Shown here piece after piece: positions 19,695 to 28,129 of a stretch of 33,665 nucleotides of DNA. The notes beneath the pieces were generated by a model that was not told the DNA's origin, did not search any database, and saw only the letters and a program-made list of their open reading frames with translations. This stretch comes from Xanthomonas dyei (GTDB lineage Bacteria; Pseudomonadota; Gammaproteobacteria; Xanthomonadales; Xanthomonadaceae), in the NCBI RefSeq assembly GCF_002939865.1, contig NZ_MDEE01000011.1, positions 93,755 through 127,419 of the forward strand, in the 5' to 3' direction. The first letter of the stretch is position 1, and each line of letters starts with the position of its first letter. Both the position numbers and the translations under genes were made by a program.

Positions 19695-19720
19695 AAGCCC
19701 CGGCATCGCTGCCAGGGCTT
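19695..19720 (-). terminator. Hairpin after MCP8, probable terminator
   Basis: AAGCCC-c-GGCA pairs with TGCC-a-GGGCTT around a 4-base loop (10 pairs, one mismatch), 43 bases after the MCP8 stop. The following minus-strand sequence has only a short TTT. Confidence 0.5.
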
Positions 19721-19763
19721 GGTGGTGCTGGCTGCGTAACCGCAGCCGATCTCGCGCAAGACC

Positions 19764-22034
19764 TCAGAACTCGTGCCAGCTGGTGTCCCCACCGGAGGCG
19801 GCTGCCAGCGCCGGGCGTGTCGCGGTTTTGGGCTTGCCCGCCGGTGCGGCGCTGGCAGCAGTGCGCTTGGCTGCAGGCGTCTTGAGCGGCTTGCGCGCTG
19901 TCGGGGAAGGGCGCGCCGCTGCCATCGCCGTTGCAGCGGTGGGCTGCAGTTTGAAGATCGTGACCGCATCGGACAGTTGGCCGGCCTGTTCTTCCATCGC
20001 ACGTGCGGCGGCGGTGGCTTCTTCCACCAGCGCGGCATTCTGCTGAGTGGCCTCGTCCATCTGCGTCACGGTGAGGTTGACCTGCTCGATGCCGCTGGAT
20101 TGCTCCTGCGATGCGGCGGAGATCTCGCCCATGATGTCGGTGACACGCTGCACGCTGGCAACGATATCGGCCATGGTCTTGCCGGCCTGGTCCACCAGCA
20201 GCGAGCCTTCGGCGACCTTGCCGACCGAGTCGTCGATCAAGTGTTTGATCTCTTTTGCGGCACCGGCAGAGCGCTGCGCCAACGTGCGCACTTCCGAGGC
20301 AACCACGGCGAAACCGCGGCCCTGTTCGCCGGCACGCGCTGCTTCCACCGCCGCGTTCAACGCCAGGATGTTGGTCTGGAAGGCGATGCCGTCGATGACG
20401 CTGATGATCTCGGCGATCTTCTTGGACGACACCTCGATGCCGGACATGGTGGTGACCACCTGCGCGACCACATCGCCGCCTTGCGAGGCCACCGTCGCTG
20501 CGCCGATGGCGAGCTGATTGGCCTGACGCGCATGCTCGGCGTTCTGCTTGACGGTGGAGGTGAGCTCTTCCATCGAGGCGGCGGTTTCTTCCAGGTTGGC
20601 CGCTTGCTGCTCGGTCCGCTGCGACAGGTCGTTATTCCCTGCGGCAATCTCGCTGGCCGCGGCATTGATCGACACAGTGGCGTGCTGAATCCGCCCGACG
20701 ATGCTCGACAACTGCTCGGTGGTGGCATTGGCATCGTCGCGCATCTGCGCAAACACGCCATTGAACTCGCCGTGCATCTGCGCCGTCAGATCGCCCGCTG
20801 CAATCGCCTGCAACACGCCCGACAACGCGCGCAGGTTGGTGTCGGAGGTGGCCATCAAGGTGTTGAGGCTCATCACCATCGCGTGGAAGTCGTACTGGAA
20901 GCGCTGCGCATCGCCGCGTACGCTGAAGTCGCCATTGGCGGCAGCCTGCGCCAGCATCTTGATCTCGCTGTTCATCGAAGAGAGATTGCGCTTGACGGTG
21001 TCCATGGTGTCGGTGAGCACGGCCTTTTCGCCGGGCAGTCGTTGCATGTCCTGGCTCAGGTCACCGATGGCGTAGCGCGACATGATCTGCGCCAGCTGCA
21101 TCTTCACCGCAATATGCGAGCCGACCAGGGCATTGGTATCGCGCACCATGGTGCCGTAGTCGCCAGGAAATGCGTCGGCATCCATGCGGTAGCTGATCTG
21201 GCCGGCGTCGTGGCGCTTGGCCATGTCCGATTGCGCGGCCAGCACGGCCTGCAGCTGCTGTTGCATGCCTTGCATGCTGTGCAGCAACTGGCCGGTTTCA
21301 TCGCGGCTGTCCACGCTGATGAGGTTGTCCAGCTTGCCTTGTGCAATGGCGCCGGCCACACGGGTGGCGCGGCCAAGCGGGCCGGCGATGCTGCGGGCGA
21401 TGAACCAGCCTGCAAAAGCGGCCAACAACACGATCACGACCATCGCGGCCAGCATGATCTTCAGCGAGCTCTGATACCCGGCTTCGGAACTGGCGATCTC
21501 CGCATCCATGTGTGCGATGTTGAAGTTGGTCAACTCCACCAGCCTGGCGAACAGCTCGCGGCGCAGCGGACGTGACTGTTCGTCAGACACTTTGCTGGCC
21601 GCAGCGAAGTCACCGGCGCGCACGGCAGCAGCCATCGCCGCGTTGGCGCCGTAGTACCCGTCCAACTGCTGTTTGACCGCGTTATACAGGTCGGTTTCCT
21701 TGCCAGCGGTCATGGTCTTGGTATACGCCGCCTGTGCGCTATCCACGTCGGCACGCGTCTTGGCCATGCGCTCGAAATAATTCTTCACCGCGTCCGGATC
21801 GTTGGCGCGCGCCAGCTGTGCCAGTTCGTAGGTGCGGAATTCGCCCAGCAAGGCGCGCATTTCGCTCAATTGCTGCACGGCCGGCGCCCAGGTGTGGCCG
21901 ATTTCGCGCAGCAGCTGCGCGTTGGTATGCATGCGCACCAGCGCAAACGCACCCAGGCACAGGGTGATCAGGGTAGTGAAAAAGAAGGCGACAGCGAGCT
22001 TGCGCGCAACGGCAAGATGACGAAACCAATTCAT
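19764..22034 (-). CDS. MCP8: methyl-accepting chemotaxis protein, helical-bundle sensor
   Basis: A 756-residue receptor and the first MCP after cheA. TM1 is at about 13-34, a helical periplasmic domain at 35-190 resembling that of MCP3 ([19 protein letters not shown]) and TM2 at about 192-213. HAMP plus HAMP-like repeats (GDLSQDM, GDFSVRG, GDLTAQM), the methylation helix, hairpin tip and an Ala/Lys/Pro-rich tail ending SWHEF, an xWxxF tether, follow. ATG 22034 has no strong Shine-Dalgarno. It lies 222 bases after cheA with only a weak FliA-like promoter, so read-through from the cheA unit is possible. Confidence 0.96.
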   Translation of the reverse strand: MNWFRHLAVARKLAVAFFFTTLITLCLGAFALVRMHTNAQLLREIGHTWAPAVQQLSEMRALLGEFRTYELAQLARANDPDAVKNYFERMAKTRADVDSAQAAYTKTMTAGKETDLYNAVKQQLDGYYGANAAMAAAVRAGDFAAASKVSDEQSRPLRRELFARLVELTNFNIAHMDAEIASSEAGYQSSLKIMLAAMVVIVLLAAFAGWFIARSIAGPLGRATRVAGAIAQGKLDNLISVDSRDETGQLLHSMQGMQQQLQAVLAAQSDMAKRHDAGQISYRMDADAFPGDYGTMVRDTNALVGSHIAVKMQLAQIMSRYAIGDLSQDMQRLPGEKAVLTDTMDTVKRNLSSMNSEIKMLAQAAANGDFSVRGDAQRFQYDFHAMVMSLNTLMATSDTNLRALSGVLQAIAAGDLTAQMHGEFNGVFAQMRDDANATTEQLSSIVGRIQHATVSINAAASEIAAGNNDLSQRTEQQAANLEETAASMEELTSTVKQNAEHARQANQLAIGAATVASQGGDVVAQVVTTMSGIEVSSKKIAEIISVIDGIAFQTNILALNAAVEAARAGEQGRGFAVVASEVRTLAQRSAGAAKEIKHLIDDSVGKVAEGSLLVDQAGKTMADIVASVQRVTDIMGEISAASQEQSSGIEQVNLTVTQMDEATQQNAALVEEATAAARAMEEQAGQLSDAVTIFKLQPTAATAMAAARPSPTARKPLKTPAAKRTAASAAPAGKPKTATRPALAAASGGDTSWHEF

Positions 22035-22068
22035 GGGAGTCGACTTTCAAAAAGATCAATGGAAAGCG

Positions 22069-22095
22069 TTGGCGTCGACATCGTCGCAACGCTGA
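22069..22095 (-). promoter_or_regulatory. Weak FliA-like promoter of MCP8
   Basis: Minus strand TCAG (22092-22095), 15 bases, GACGCCAA (22069-22076), about 34 bases before the ATG. Two deviations in the -10 make it uncertain. Confidence 0.3.
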
Positions 22096-22256
22096 GGACG
22101 GTCGCTGAATCAAGCAGTGGGGCAGTGAAGCCCGAGGCGTCGCCATGCATGGAGCAAGGCGGTGACGCATGCCGGCGGGCCCTAGACCGTCGGCGGATCC
22201 TACGTGTCCTTATGGCTTACCACCGCGGCATCCTTGCCGCAGCGACTGCGCTGACA

Positions 22257-24260
22257 TCAGGCTGCCTGCGGCACCTTCAACGAGCGCACCAGGCCGCCGA
22301 TATCCACGATCAGCGACACACGGCCATCGCCCAGGATGGTGGCGCCGGAGACGCCCGGAATGCGGCGGTAGTTGTTTTCGATGTTCTTGACGACAACCTG
22401 TTGCTGGCCGAGCAGTTCGTCCACTTCCAGCGCGATTTTCTGGCCGTCGCCTTCGACCACCACCACCAGCGGTTCCTTCGAGGACTGTTGCCCGCCGAAG
22501 CCGTAGTAATTGGTGAGCGAGAGAATCGGCAGATACTCGCCGCGGACCCGTAGCACGCGGCCTTCGCCGGCCATTGAACGGATGTCTTCGGCGGCGGGCT
22601 GCAGCGCTTCGAGCACGTAGGACAACGGCAGGATCAGCGTTTCGCCTGCCACCGAGACGGTCATGCCGTCCAGAATGGCCAGGGTCAGCGGCAGACGGAT
22701 CAGCACGCGGGTACCGCTGCCGGCGCTGCTTTCCAGCTGTACTTCGCCACCCAAGCCCTGGATGTTGCGGCGGACCACGTCCATGCCCACGCCACGACCG
22801 GACAGATCGGTGACCGCATCGGCGGTGGAGAAGCCCGGTGCGAAGATCAGGTCCCACACCTGCGAATCGGTCGGGTTGTCCGGCACGGCAATGCCGCGTT
22901 CGGCCGCTTTTTCCAGGATCTTGGCGCGATTGAGGCCACGGCCGTCGTCGCTGACTTCGATCACGATGTGACCGCCCTGATGCGAGGCCGCCAGGGTAAT
23001 GGTGCCGGTCTCGTCCTTGCCGGAGGCGCGGCGCGCATCGGGCATTTCCAGACCATGGTCGATCGAGTTGCGCACAAGGTGGACGAGCGGGTCGGCGATC
23101 TTTTCGATCAACCCCTTGTCCAGTTCGGTGCTTTCGCCAATGGTGCGTAGACGCACCTGCTTGCCGAGACGGCTGGACAGGTCGCGCACCAGGCGCGGGA
23201 AGCGGCGGAACACCGCATCGACAGGCAGCATGCGCACGCCGATGACCGCTTCCTGCAGATCGCGGGTATTGCGTTCGAGCAGGTCCAGGCCGGCGAACAG
23301 CTGTTCGGCATGCGCCGGATCCAGCCCGGCGGAGACCTGCTTGAGCATGGCCTGCGTAATCACCAACTCGCCGACCAGATTGATCAACGCATCGACCTTG
23401 TCGACGCTGACGCGTATGGAGCTTTCGGCTTCTGCGGCGGCGGCCTTGGCCGGCGTCGCAGCAGCAGCGGCAGGCTCAGCGGCTGCGGCTGCGGCCGGTG
23501 CAACGGCGGCCACTGGCGCTGCGGCGTCTACCGCCAGGCTCGGCGGCGGGCCGGGTACCGCCATCGGGCGGATATCCAGCTCGCAATCGTCCACCACCCA
23601 GGCGAAGGTATCTTCGATCTTGCTGCGCGGAATCTTGCCGATCAGGCCCAGATCCCATGCCAGGTAGGCTTCCAGCGGGTCGATGCTTTCAAAGCCCGGC
23701 ATGCGCTCCAGACGCGCGGCAATCTGCAGCGGGCCAAGATGCTCCAGCTCGCGGATGATGCGCAGCGGGTCGTTGCCGCTCATGAACAGCGACGGCGCCG
23801 GAGTGAAACCGATGTGCCAGGCTTCGGGTTCTTCTTCCTTCGGCTTGGCGACCACCACCGCCACCGGCGCTTCGCCGGCCAGCACCGCGTTCAAGCGGGT
23901 GTGCACGGCCTTGACCGCGGCCGGGTCGGCCGGGGTGCCGTGTTCGGCTTCGCGCAACAAGGCGCGCAGCACATCGACCGAGCCGAGCATGGCGTCGACC
24001 GCATTGGGTTCGAGCTGGCGCTTGTTGGAGCGCAACTCGTCCAGCAGCGTCTCCAGCACGTGGGTCAGGCCGGCGACGGCCTCGAACCCGAAAGTGGCTG
24101 CGCCACCCTTGATGGAGTGCGCAGCGCGGAACACCGAGTTGATGATTTCCGGGTCGCGGTTGCCCTCTTCAAGGGACAGCAGCCCGGCCTCCATCGCGTC
24201 GAGCCCTTCACGGCTTTCCTCGAAAAAGGTGGCGTGGAAACGTTGCAGGTCCATGCTCAT
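22257..24260 (-). CDS. cheA: Chemotaxis histidine kinase CheA
   Basis: A 667-residue kinase that autophosphorylates under MCP control and passes phosphate to CheY. P1 (HPt) covers about 1-130, with phospho-accepting His48 in AAHSIKGG. A middle alpha/beta domain spans about 148-233 (SGNDPLRIIRELEHLG) and probably docks the response regulator. An Ala/Pro-rich linker runs to about 279. P3 dimerisation starts at about 280 (VDKVDALINLVGELVI). P4 ATPase has the N box (HLVRNSIDHGLE), SDDGRGL and GRGVGMDVVR. The P5 CheW-like domain closes the protein. All key residues are present. ATGs at 24260 and 24254 are both possible. It lies 33 bases after cheY and is likely in the STAS-cheY-cheA unit. No cheW, cheR, cheB or cheZ is seen in the window. 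Confidence 0.98.
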   Translation of the reverse strand: MSMDLQRFHATFFEESREGLDAMEAGLLSLEEGNRDPEIINSVFRAAHSIKGGAATFGFEAVAGLTHVLETLLDELRSNKRQLEPNAVDAMLGSVDVLRALLREAEHGTPADPAAVKAVHTRLNAVLAGEAPVAVVVAKPKEEEPEAWHIGFTPAPSLFMSGNDPLRIIRELEHLGPLQIAARLERMPGFESIDPLEAYLAWDLGLIGKIPRSKIEDTFAWVVDDCELDIRPMAVPGPPPSLAVDAAAPVAAVAPAAAAAAEPAAAAATPAKAAAAEAESSIRVSVDKVDALINLVGELVITQAMLKQVSAGLDPAHAEQLFAGLDLLERNTRDLQEAVIGVRMLPVDAVFRRFPRLVRDLSSRLGKQVRLRTIGESTELDKGLIEKIADPLVHLVRNSIDHGLEMPDARRASGKDETGTITLAASHQGGHIVIEVSDDGRGLNRAKILEKAAERGIAVPDNPTDSQVWDLIFAPGFSTADAVTDLSGRGVGMDVVRRNIQGLGGEVQLESSAGSGTRVLIRLPLTLAILDGMTVSVAGETLILPLSYVLEALQPAAEDIRSMAGEGRVLRVRGEYLPILSLTNYYGFGGQQSSKEPLVVVVEGDGQKIALEVDELLGQQQVVVKNIENNYRRIPGVSGATILGDGRVSLIVDIGGLVRSLKVPQAA

Positions 24261-24293
24261 GGGCGTGAGATCCGATGGTGAAGCGAGTAAGGA

Positions 24294-24659
24294 TTAACCG
24301 AGAACTTTCTGCACGGTGGCGATCAGCTGTTCTGGATTGAACGGTTTGACCAGCCAACCGGTGGCACCGGCGGCCTTGCCTTCGGACTTCTTGTCGGCTG
24401 CCGATTCGGTGGTGAGCATCAGCATCGGAGTGAACTTGTAGTCCGGCAGCTGGCGCAGCTCGCGAATCAGCGAGATGCCGTCCATGTTGGGCATGTTCAC
24501 GTCGGTGACCACCGCATTGAAGCGCTGACCCTTCGCGCGGCCCAGCGCAACGGCGCCGTCTTCGGCTTCTTCGACGGCAAAGCCGGCGGAGGTGAGGGCG
24601 AAAGAGACCATCTGGCGCATTGACGCCGAATCGTCCACCACCAAGATACGTGCGCTCAT
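24294..24659 (-). CDS. cheY: CheY-type single-domain response regulator
   Basis: A 121-residue receiver domain only. The acidic pocket is Asp9/Asp10, phospho-accepting Asp53 (TDVNMPNMDG), switch Thr83, and Lys105 in VKPF. Trp102 occupies the position of Tyr106 in E. coli CheY. Phosphorylated by CheA, it would bind the flagellar switch or act as a phosphate sink. The ATG overlaps the STAS stop in ATGA, so translation is probably coupled. It precedes cheA by 33 bases. Which CheY this is in a genome with several cannot be told from sequence alone. Confidence 0.96.
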   Translation of the reverse strand: MSARILVVDDSASMRQMVSFALTSAGFAVEEAEDGAVALGRAKGQRFNAVVTDVNMPNMDGISLIRELRQLPDYKFTPMLMLTTESAADKKSEGKAAGATGWLVKPFNPEQLIATVQKVLG

Positions 24660-24964
24660 GCGGCGTTCTCCACAGATTTCAGGTTGTCATTGGATGCGGA
24701 AAGTCCTAGTGCGTCGGTGACGCCGAGCAGACGTGCCGCATCTCTAAAAGTGTCGTTGCAGCCATCGAATTCGGTATGCAGACCGGCCTGGCGGCGACTC
24801 TGCACAAAGGCGCAGAGCAACTGCACGCTGGCGGTGTGGATGCGGCGGACTTCACCGGCATCAAGCACCAGGTCGCCGCCCTGGGTAAGGAATCCGGCAA
24901 GCTTCTGCTTGAGGTCGGCGCTGGTCTCGATGCCGAGATCCTCACCCAATATCACTGTGCTCAT
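24656..24964 (-). CDS. STAS-domain protein (anti-sigma-factor-antagonist-like)
   Basis: A 102-residue STAS domain, the fold of SpoIIAA-type anti-sigma-factor antagonists. The conserved strand and loop are VLDAGEVRRIHTASVQLL, with Thr in HTAS at the usual Ser/Thr phosphorylation position. GGAG lies 6 bases before ATG 24964. It is the first gene of the unit STAS-cheY-cheA and overlaps cheY by four bases. STAS proteins occur in some polar-flagellate chemotaxis clusters, but their partner is usually not established. No anti-sigma or kinase partner is encoded nearby. Confidence 0.9.
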   Translation of the reverse strand: MSTVILGEDLGIETSADLKQKLAGFLTQGGDLVLDAGEVRRIHTASVQLLCAFVQSRRQAGLHTEFDGCNDTFRDAARLLGVTDALGLSASNDNLKSVENAA

Positions 24965-24994
24965 TGTTGCTCCGAACGGCTGGTTCTATGCGTA

Positions 24995-25021
24995 CTAACG
25001 GCGGAAGGCGGAAAAGCTTTA
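24995..25021 (-). promoter_or_regulatory. FliA (sigma-28) promoter of STAS-cheY-cheA
   Basis: Minus strand TAAA (25018-25021; TAAAGCTT), exactly 15 bases, GCCGTTAG (24995-25002), about 30 bases before the STAS ATG, in the 97-base gap after the CheW-domain gene. The -10 is identical to that of the barrel-MCP4 operon. Confidence 0.75.
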
Positions 25022-25061
25022 ACGGTGAATCGGCGACACGCCAGATTGCGCAAGCCCTGCG

Positions 25062-26366
25062 TTAATGCAGCAGGTGCGTGGCATCGAGCAGGATCATCGG
25101 TTGATGGCCCAGGCGGGCGACACCGCGGAACAGGTTGTTGGAAATGCGGCACAGGCGTGCGTTGTCCGGCGGCTCGATCTGGTGATCGGTCAGGCTGGTG
25201 ACGTCTTCCACGGCCGACACGCGCAGGCCCATGGTTTCGCCGTTTTCTTCCAGCACTACCACGCGGGTGTGCAGGTCCATGTCTACCGGCGACGAGCCCA
25301 GATGGATGCCCAGATCGATCACCGGCACCACCTGGCCACGCAGATTCATGATGCCCAGCATGGCGCTGGCGGTGCCGCGCAGCGGCAACAGCGGCACCGG
25401 CAACACCACTTCCTGCACCTTGAGCAATTCCAGCGCATAGGTTTGTTCGCCACAGCGCAGGCGCAGCCAGCGGGTACTGCGTTCGCTGGCGCGGCGCTCG
25501 GCATGGATCTTGTCGGCCTGACCAGGCGCAAGCAGTGCCTGCAGGCCTTGCGGGTACACCGGTGCGGGCGCGGCGTGCGGCGGTGCCGGTGCTGCACGCG
25601 GTGCGGGTGCCGGCACCGGCACGGCGACCGGTGCGGCTTCCAGCCCGAACGCCGGGTCGGCATCCATTTCTGCCAGCAGATCGGCAGTCAGCAGGTCCAC
25701 CGCAGTGGAGGCGGTGCCAAAGGCCGGGTCGGCGTCCATTTCGGCCATCAGATCGGCCGTGCTCATGAACGGGCTGGGCGCTTCCGTGGCGAAAGCCGGG
25801 TCGGCATCCATCTCGGCCAGGAAATCGGCAGCGATGTCGGCAGCACTCGGTGCGGCGACCACGGGCGGTCCGAACGCCGGGTCGGCATCCATCTCGGCCA
25901 GGAAGTCGGCGGCGATGTCGGCCGCACTCGGTGCGGCGACCACGGGCGGCCCGAATGCCGGGTCGGCATCCATCTCGGCCAGGAAATCGGCGGCGATGTC
26001 GGCAGCGCTCGGTGCGGCGACCACGGGCGGCCCGAAGGCCGGATCGGCATCCATCTCGGCCAGGAAATCGGCAGCGATGTCGGCCGCACTCGGTGCGGCA
26101 ATCACGGGCGCACCGAGTGCCGGGTCCGAACGCATGTCGGCCAGCAGATCGGCGGCGATGACGTCCGGCGTTGCGGCGACGGCAACCGGTGCTTCGGCGA
26201 CAGCGACGTCGGTCTCTTCGATCGTGGCAAGCGCGGCAGCGGGCGCAGCGGCCGGGGTTGCAGCGGCAGGCGCGCTCGCGACGGCGGCGGGAATCTCCAC
26301 GCCGGCATCGTGCAGCAAGCCTTCCAGATAGTCGTCCAGCTCACCGTTGGCGGTGTGGTTGCTCAT
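25062..26366 (-). CDS. parP: CheW-domain protein with acidic tandem repeats (ParP-type array-positioning protein)
   Basis: A 434-residue protein. The N-terminus has a short LDDYLEGLL helix, then an Ala/Pro-rich region with seven copies of an acidic module like AADFLAEMDADPAFG (Asp of AAD at 73, 100, 127, 154, 181, 205, 229). A Pro/Ala linker follows to about 297, then a CheW-like domain at 298-434 (TRWLRLRCGEQTYALELLKVQEVV). Next to a ParA-family gene this matches ParP of Vibrio and Pseudomonas clusters, whose CheW-like domain enters the array through CheA/MCP and whose N-terminus contacts the ParA-like ParC. The start overlaps the ParA stop in ATGA. Annotation pipelines would probably call it CheW. 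The family is sound; the ParP role is by analogy. Confidence 0.9.
   Translation of the reverse strand: MSNHTANGELDDYLEGLLHDAGVEIPAAVASAPAAATPAAAPAAALATIEETDVAVAEAPVAVAATPDVIAADLLADMRSDPALGAPVIAAPSAADIAADFLAEMDADPAFGPPVVAAPSAADIAADFLAEMDADPAFGPPVVAAPSAADIAADFLAEMDADPAFGPPVVAAPSAADIAADFLAEMDADPAFATEAPSPFMSTADLMAEMDADPAFGTASTAVDLLTADLLAEMDADPAFGLEAAPVAVPVPAPAPRAAPAPPHAAPAPVYPQGLQALLAPGQADKIHAERRASERSTRWLRLRCGEQTYALELLKVQEVVLPVPLLPLRGTASAMLGIMNLRGQVVPVIDLGIHLGSSPVDMDLHTRVVVLEENGETMGLRVSAVEDVTSLTDHQIEPPDNARLCRISNNLFRGVARLGHQPMILLDATHLLH
25795..26118. repeat. Four 81-bp tandem repeats inside the ParP-like gene
   Basis: Units at 25795-25875, 25876-25956, 25957-26037 and 26038-26118 are almost identical and in frame, each coding 27 residues. 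More diverged copies flank them (24- and 27-residue spacing), extending the array to about 25644-26162. Such arrays tend to vary in copy number by slippage or recombination. Confidence 0.95.
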
Positions 26367-27145
26367 GCTGCTTGCTCCATGCGCATCGCGTCATCGGCCA
26401 GCACCCATTCCAGCGCGCGGCGATAGGCGGACAGGCCGCGGCCCTGATAATCGGCGCCGCTGGCGGGGACGGTGAGAGCGGCGGCGTTGCAAATACGGGT
26501 GTCCATCGGGACGGCGTCTTCCCATACCACCGGGCCGTAGGTGGTCTGCATTTCCTTGAGCGTTTCGTTGCCGGCGCGGGTGCGGCGGTCGAACAGGGTC
26601 GGCAGGATCGACACCGGCAGCTCGCGGCGGCGCGAGCGCTGCACCATGTCGGCGGTGCGCACCATGCTGGCCAGGCCATGCAATGCGAGCGGCTCGGCCT
26701 GGGTCGGCACCACCACGCGGTCGCAGGCGGCCAGCGCGTTGATCATCAGCAGGCCCAGCGTAGGCGGGCAGTCGAGCAGGATGTAATCGTGTTGGCCGGC
26801 GTGGCGGGTCATGGCGTTCTGCAATGCCAGGCCCAGGCCAGGTTGATTGGCGCTACGGCGCTCCAGCGTGGCCAGTGCGGCTTGCGCGCACACATACGAC
26901 AGGCCGGGGATGCTGCTTTCGTGCGCCAGGCTGGCCAGATCGCTCGGCGGTGTGCCGAACAGATCCAGTACCCCGCGCGGCGGCGGGTCGACCGCCACGC
27001 CGAACGCGCGGGTGAGCGAGGAGTGCGGGTCGAGGTCGATCAACAACACCCGATGGCCGAGCGCGGCCAAGCCGCGACCCAGCGCCAGCGTCGTGGTGGT
27101 CTTGCCTACGCCGCCCTTTTGGTTGGCGATTGCCCAGATACGCAT
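26363..27145 (-). CDS. parA: ParA-family ATPase (ParC-type, chemotaxis array positioning)
   Basis: A 260-residue MinD/ParA-type P-loop ATPase. The deviant Walker A KGGVGKTT is at 10-17 and Walker A' LLIDLDPHSS at about 40-49; a DCPPT Walker B motif lies in the middle. ATG 27145 is chosen because AAGGAG lies 9 bases upstream; the longer frame would place that site inside the gene. It starts one base after the motD stop and overlaps the ParP-like gene in ATGA, so it belongs to the motC-motD-parA-parP operon. In polar flagellates such proteins (ParC) place chemotaxis arrays at the pole with ParP. Chromosome-partition ParA is less likely in this context, and no parB is present. Confidence 0.93.
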   Translation of the reverse strand: MRIWAIANQKGGVGKTTTTLALGRGLAALGHRVLLIDLDPHSSLTRAFGVAVDPPPRGVLDLFGTPPSDLASLAHESSIPGLSYVCAQAALATLERRSANQPGLGLALQNAMTRHAGQHDYILLDCPPTLGLLMINALAACDRVVVPTQAEPLALHGLASMVRTADMVQRSRRRELPVSILPTLFDRRTRAGNETLKEMQTTYGPVVWEDAVPMDTRICNAAALTVPASGADYQGRGLSAYRRALEWVLADDAMRMEQAA

Positions 27146-27146
27146 C

Positions 27147-28121
27147 TCACTGCACTCCTTCAATTACGGCGGGGACGGAACTTGTGCCGCTTTCGGTGGT
27201 GACGGCCGTTTGGCCGCCGTCTGACTTGGGAAGCTTTGGCGCCCCGGCGGCGGTCGCGTGCAACTGCGATGGCGGATCGGGTGCGAGTGAGCCAGCTGAG
27301 TCAGCGAGGATGATCAACACCACTCGCCGGTTCGCATTCCGTCCCGCCTCGGTTGTGTTATCGGCACGTGCGCGGAATTCTCCATAGCCCACCATCGCCA
27401 ATCGTTGCGGGGCGATGCCGTCGTCGGCAAACAGGTGCACCACGCTGGCCGCACGCGCCGCCGACAGTTCCCAATTGGAGGGGAACTGCACGGTGGCGAT
27501 GGGCTGGTTATCGGTATAGCCCTCCACGCGCACGCCATTGGGCGCATCGCGCAGCACCGACGCCAAGGTGGAGAGCGTTCCGCGGGCGCCGCCGGCCAGA
27601 GTGGCCGAGCCGGTACCGAACAGGATGTCGCTGTTGATCTCCACTTCGATCCACAGATCGTTGCGGCGGATGGTGATGAGCTTCTTGTCGATCAGCGGCG
27701 ACAGCGTCTTGCTCAGCTGCTGCTCCACTGCGTCCATCTGCCGCTGCGCGCGGGCCAGCTGGGTCTGATTGCGCAGCGATACCGGCATGCGCATCTGCGC
27801 GGCCATTGAGGGCAGCAGGGTGGGATCGGTGGGGCCGTTGGAGGCGGCCATCGGCGCGCCGGCCTTGATCACCGACGGGCGGTCGTAGTCGGCGCCCAGG
27901 CTCTGGGTCTTGCCCAGTTGCACCGGGCTGGCGTTGGTGGACGAGCCGCCGAACGCGCTGGTCAGTGCCTGCGCCATGACCTTGTATTTGCCCTCGTTGA
28001 GCGAGGAAATGGCGTACATCACCACAAAAAAGGCGAGCAGCAAGGTCATCAGGTCGGCGTACGGAATCGCCCACGCTTCGTGGTTGCCATGTTCTTCGTG
28101 GTGTTTGCGACGACGGGCCAT
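27147..28121 (-). CDS. motD: Flagellar stator protein MotD (MotB family)
   Basis: A 324-residue protein. A basic cytoplasmic N-terminus precedes a single TM at about 19-39, with the proton-path Asp23 in PYADLMTLLLAFFVV. A linker and a C-terminal OmpA-like peptidoglycan-binding domain follow, with VEGYTDNQP and NWELSAARAASV. It forms the ion-conducting stator with the upstream MotA-type protein. ATG 28121 gives MARRRKHHEEH; the longer frame (to 28235) would overlap the stator partner gene. The gap to the upstream gene is 8 bases, and parA starts one base after its stop. The name follows Pseudomonas, where motC-motD sit in the chemotaxis cluster; motB would also be a reasonable name. Confidence 0.95.
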   Translation of the reverse strand: MARRRKHHEEHGNHEAWAIPYADLMTLLLAFFVVMYAISSLNEGKYKVMAQALTSAFGGSSTNASPVQLGKTQSLGADYDRPSVIKAGAPMAASNGPTDPTLLPSMAAQMRMPVSLRNQTQLARAQRQMDAVEQQLSKTLSPLIDKKLITIRRNDLWIEVEINSDILFGTGSATLAGGARGTLSTLASVLRDAPNGVRVEGYTDNQPIATVQFPSNWELSAARAASVVHLFADDGIAPQRLAMVGYGEFRARADNTTEAGRNANRRVVLIILADSAGSLAPDPPSQLHATAAGAPKLPKSDGGQTAVTTESGTSSVPAVIEGVQ

Positions 28122-28129
28122 AGCACGCT

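Larger units (their letters stand above)
19380..19763. other. Intergenic region MCP8-MCP7
   Basis: 384 bases. It contains the weak FliA-like promoter of MCP7 and the hairpin after MCP8 (19695-19720). No gene is supported in about 19450-19690; open frames there lack starts with ribosome binding sites or recognisable content. Confidence 0.45.

Noticed and set aside
19380..19706. N-terminal extension of MCP7 by 109 codons
   Set aside because: The paralogue MCP8 starts at the equivalent of 19379; the extension is Arg/Ala-rich and not protein-like.
25644..26162. Repeat array considered as CRISPR
   Set aside because: Units are directly adjacent, 81 bp, in frame and translated as part of the CheW-domain protein; there are no unique spacers.
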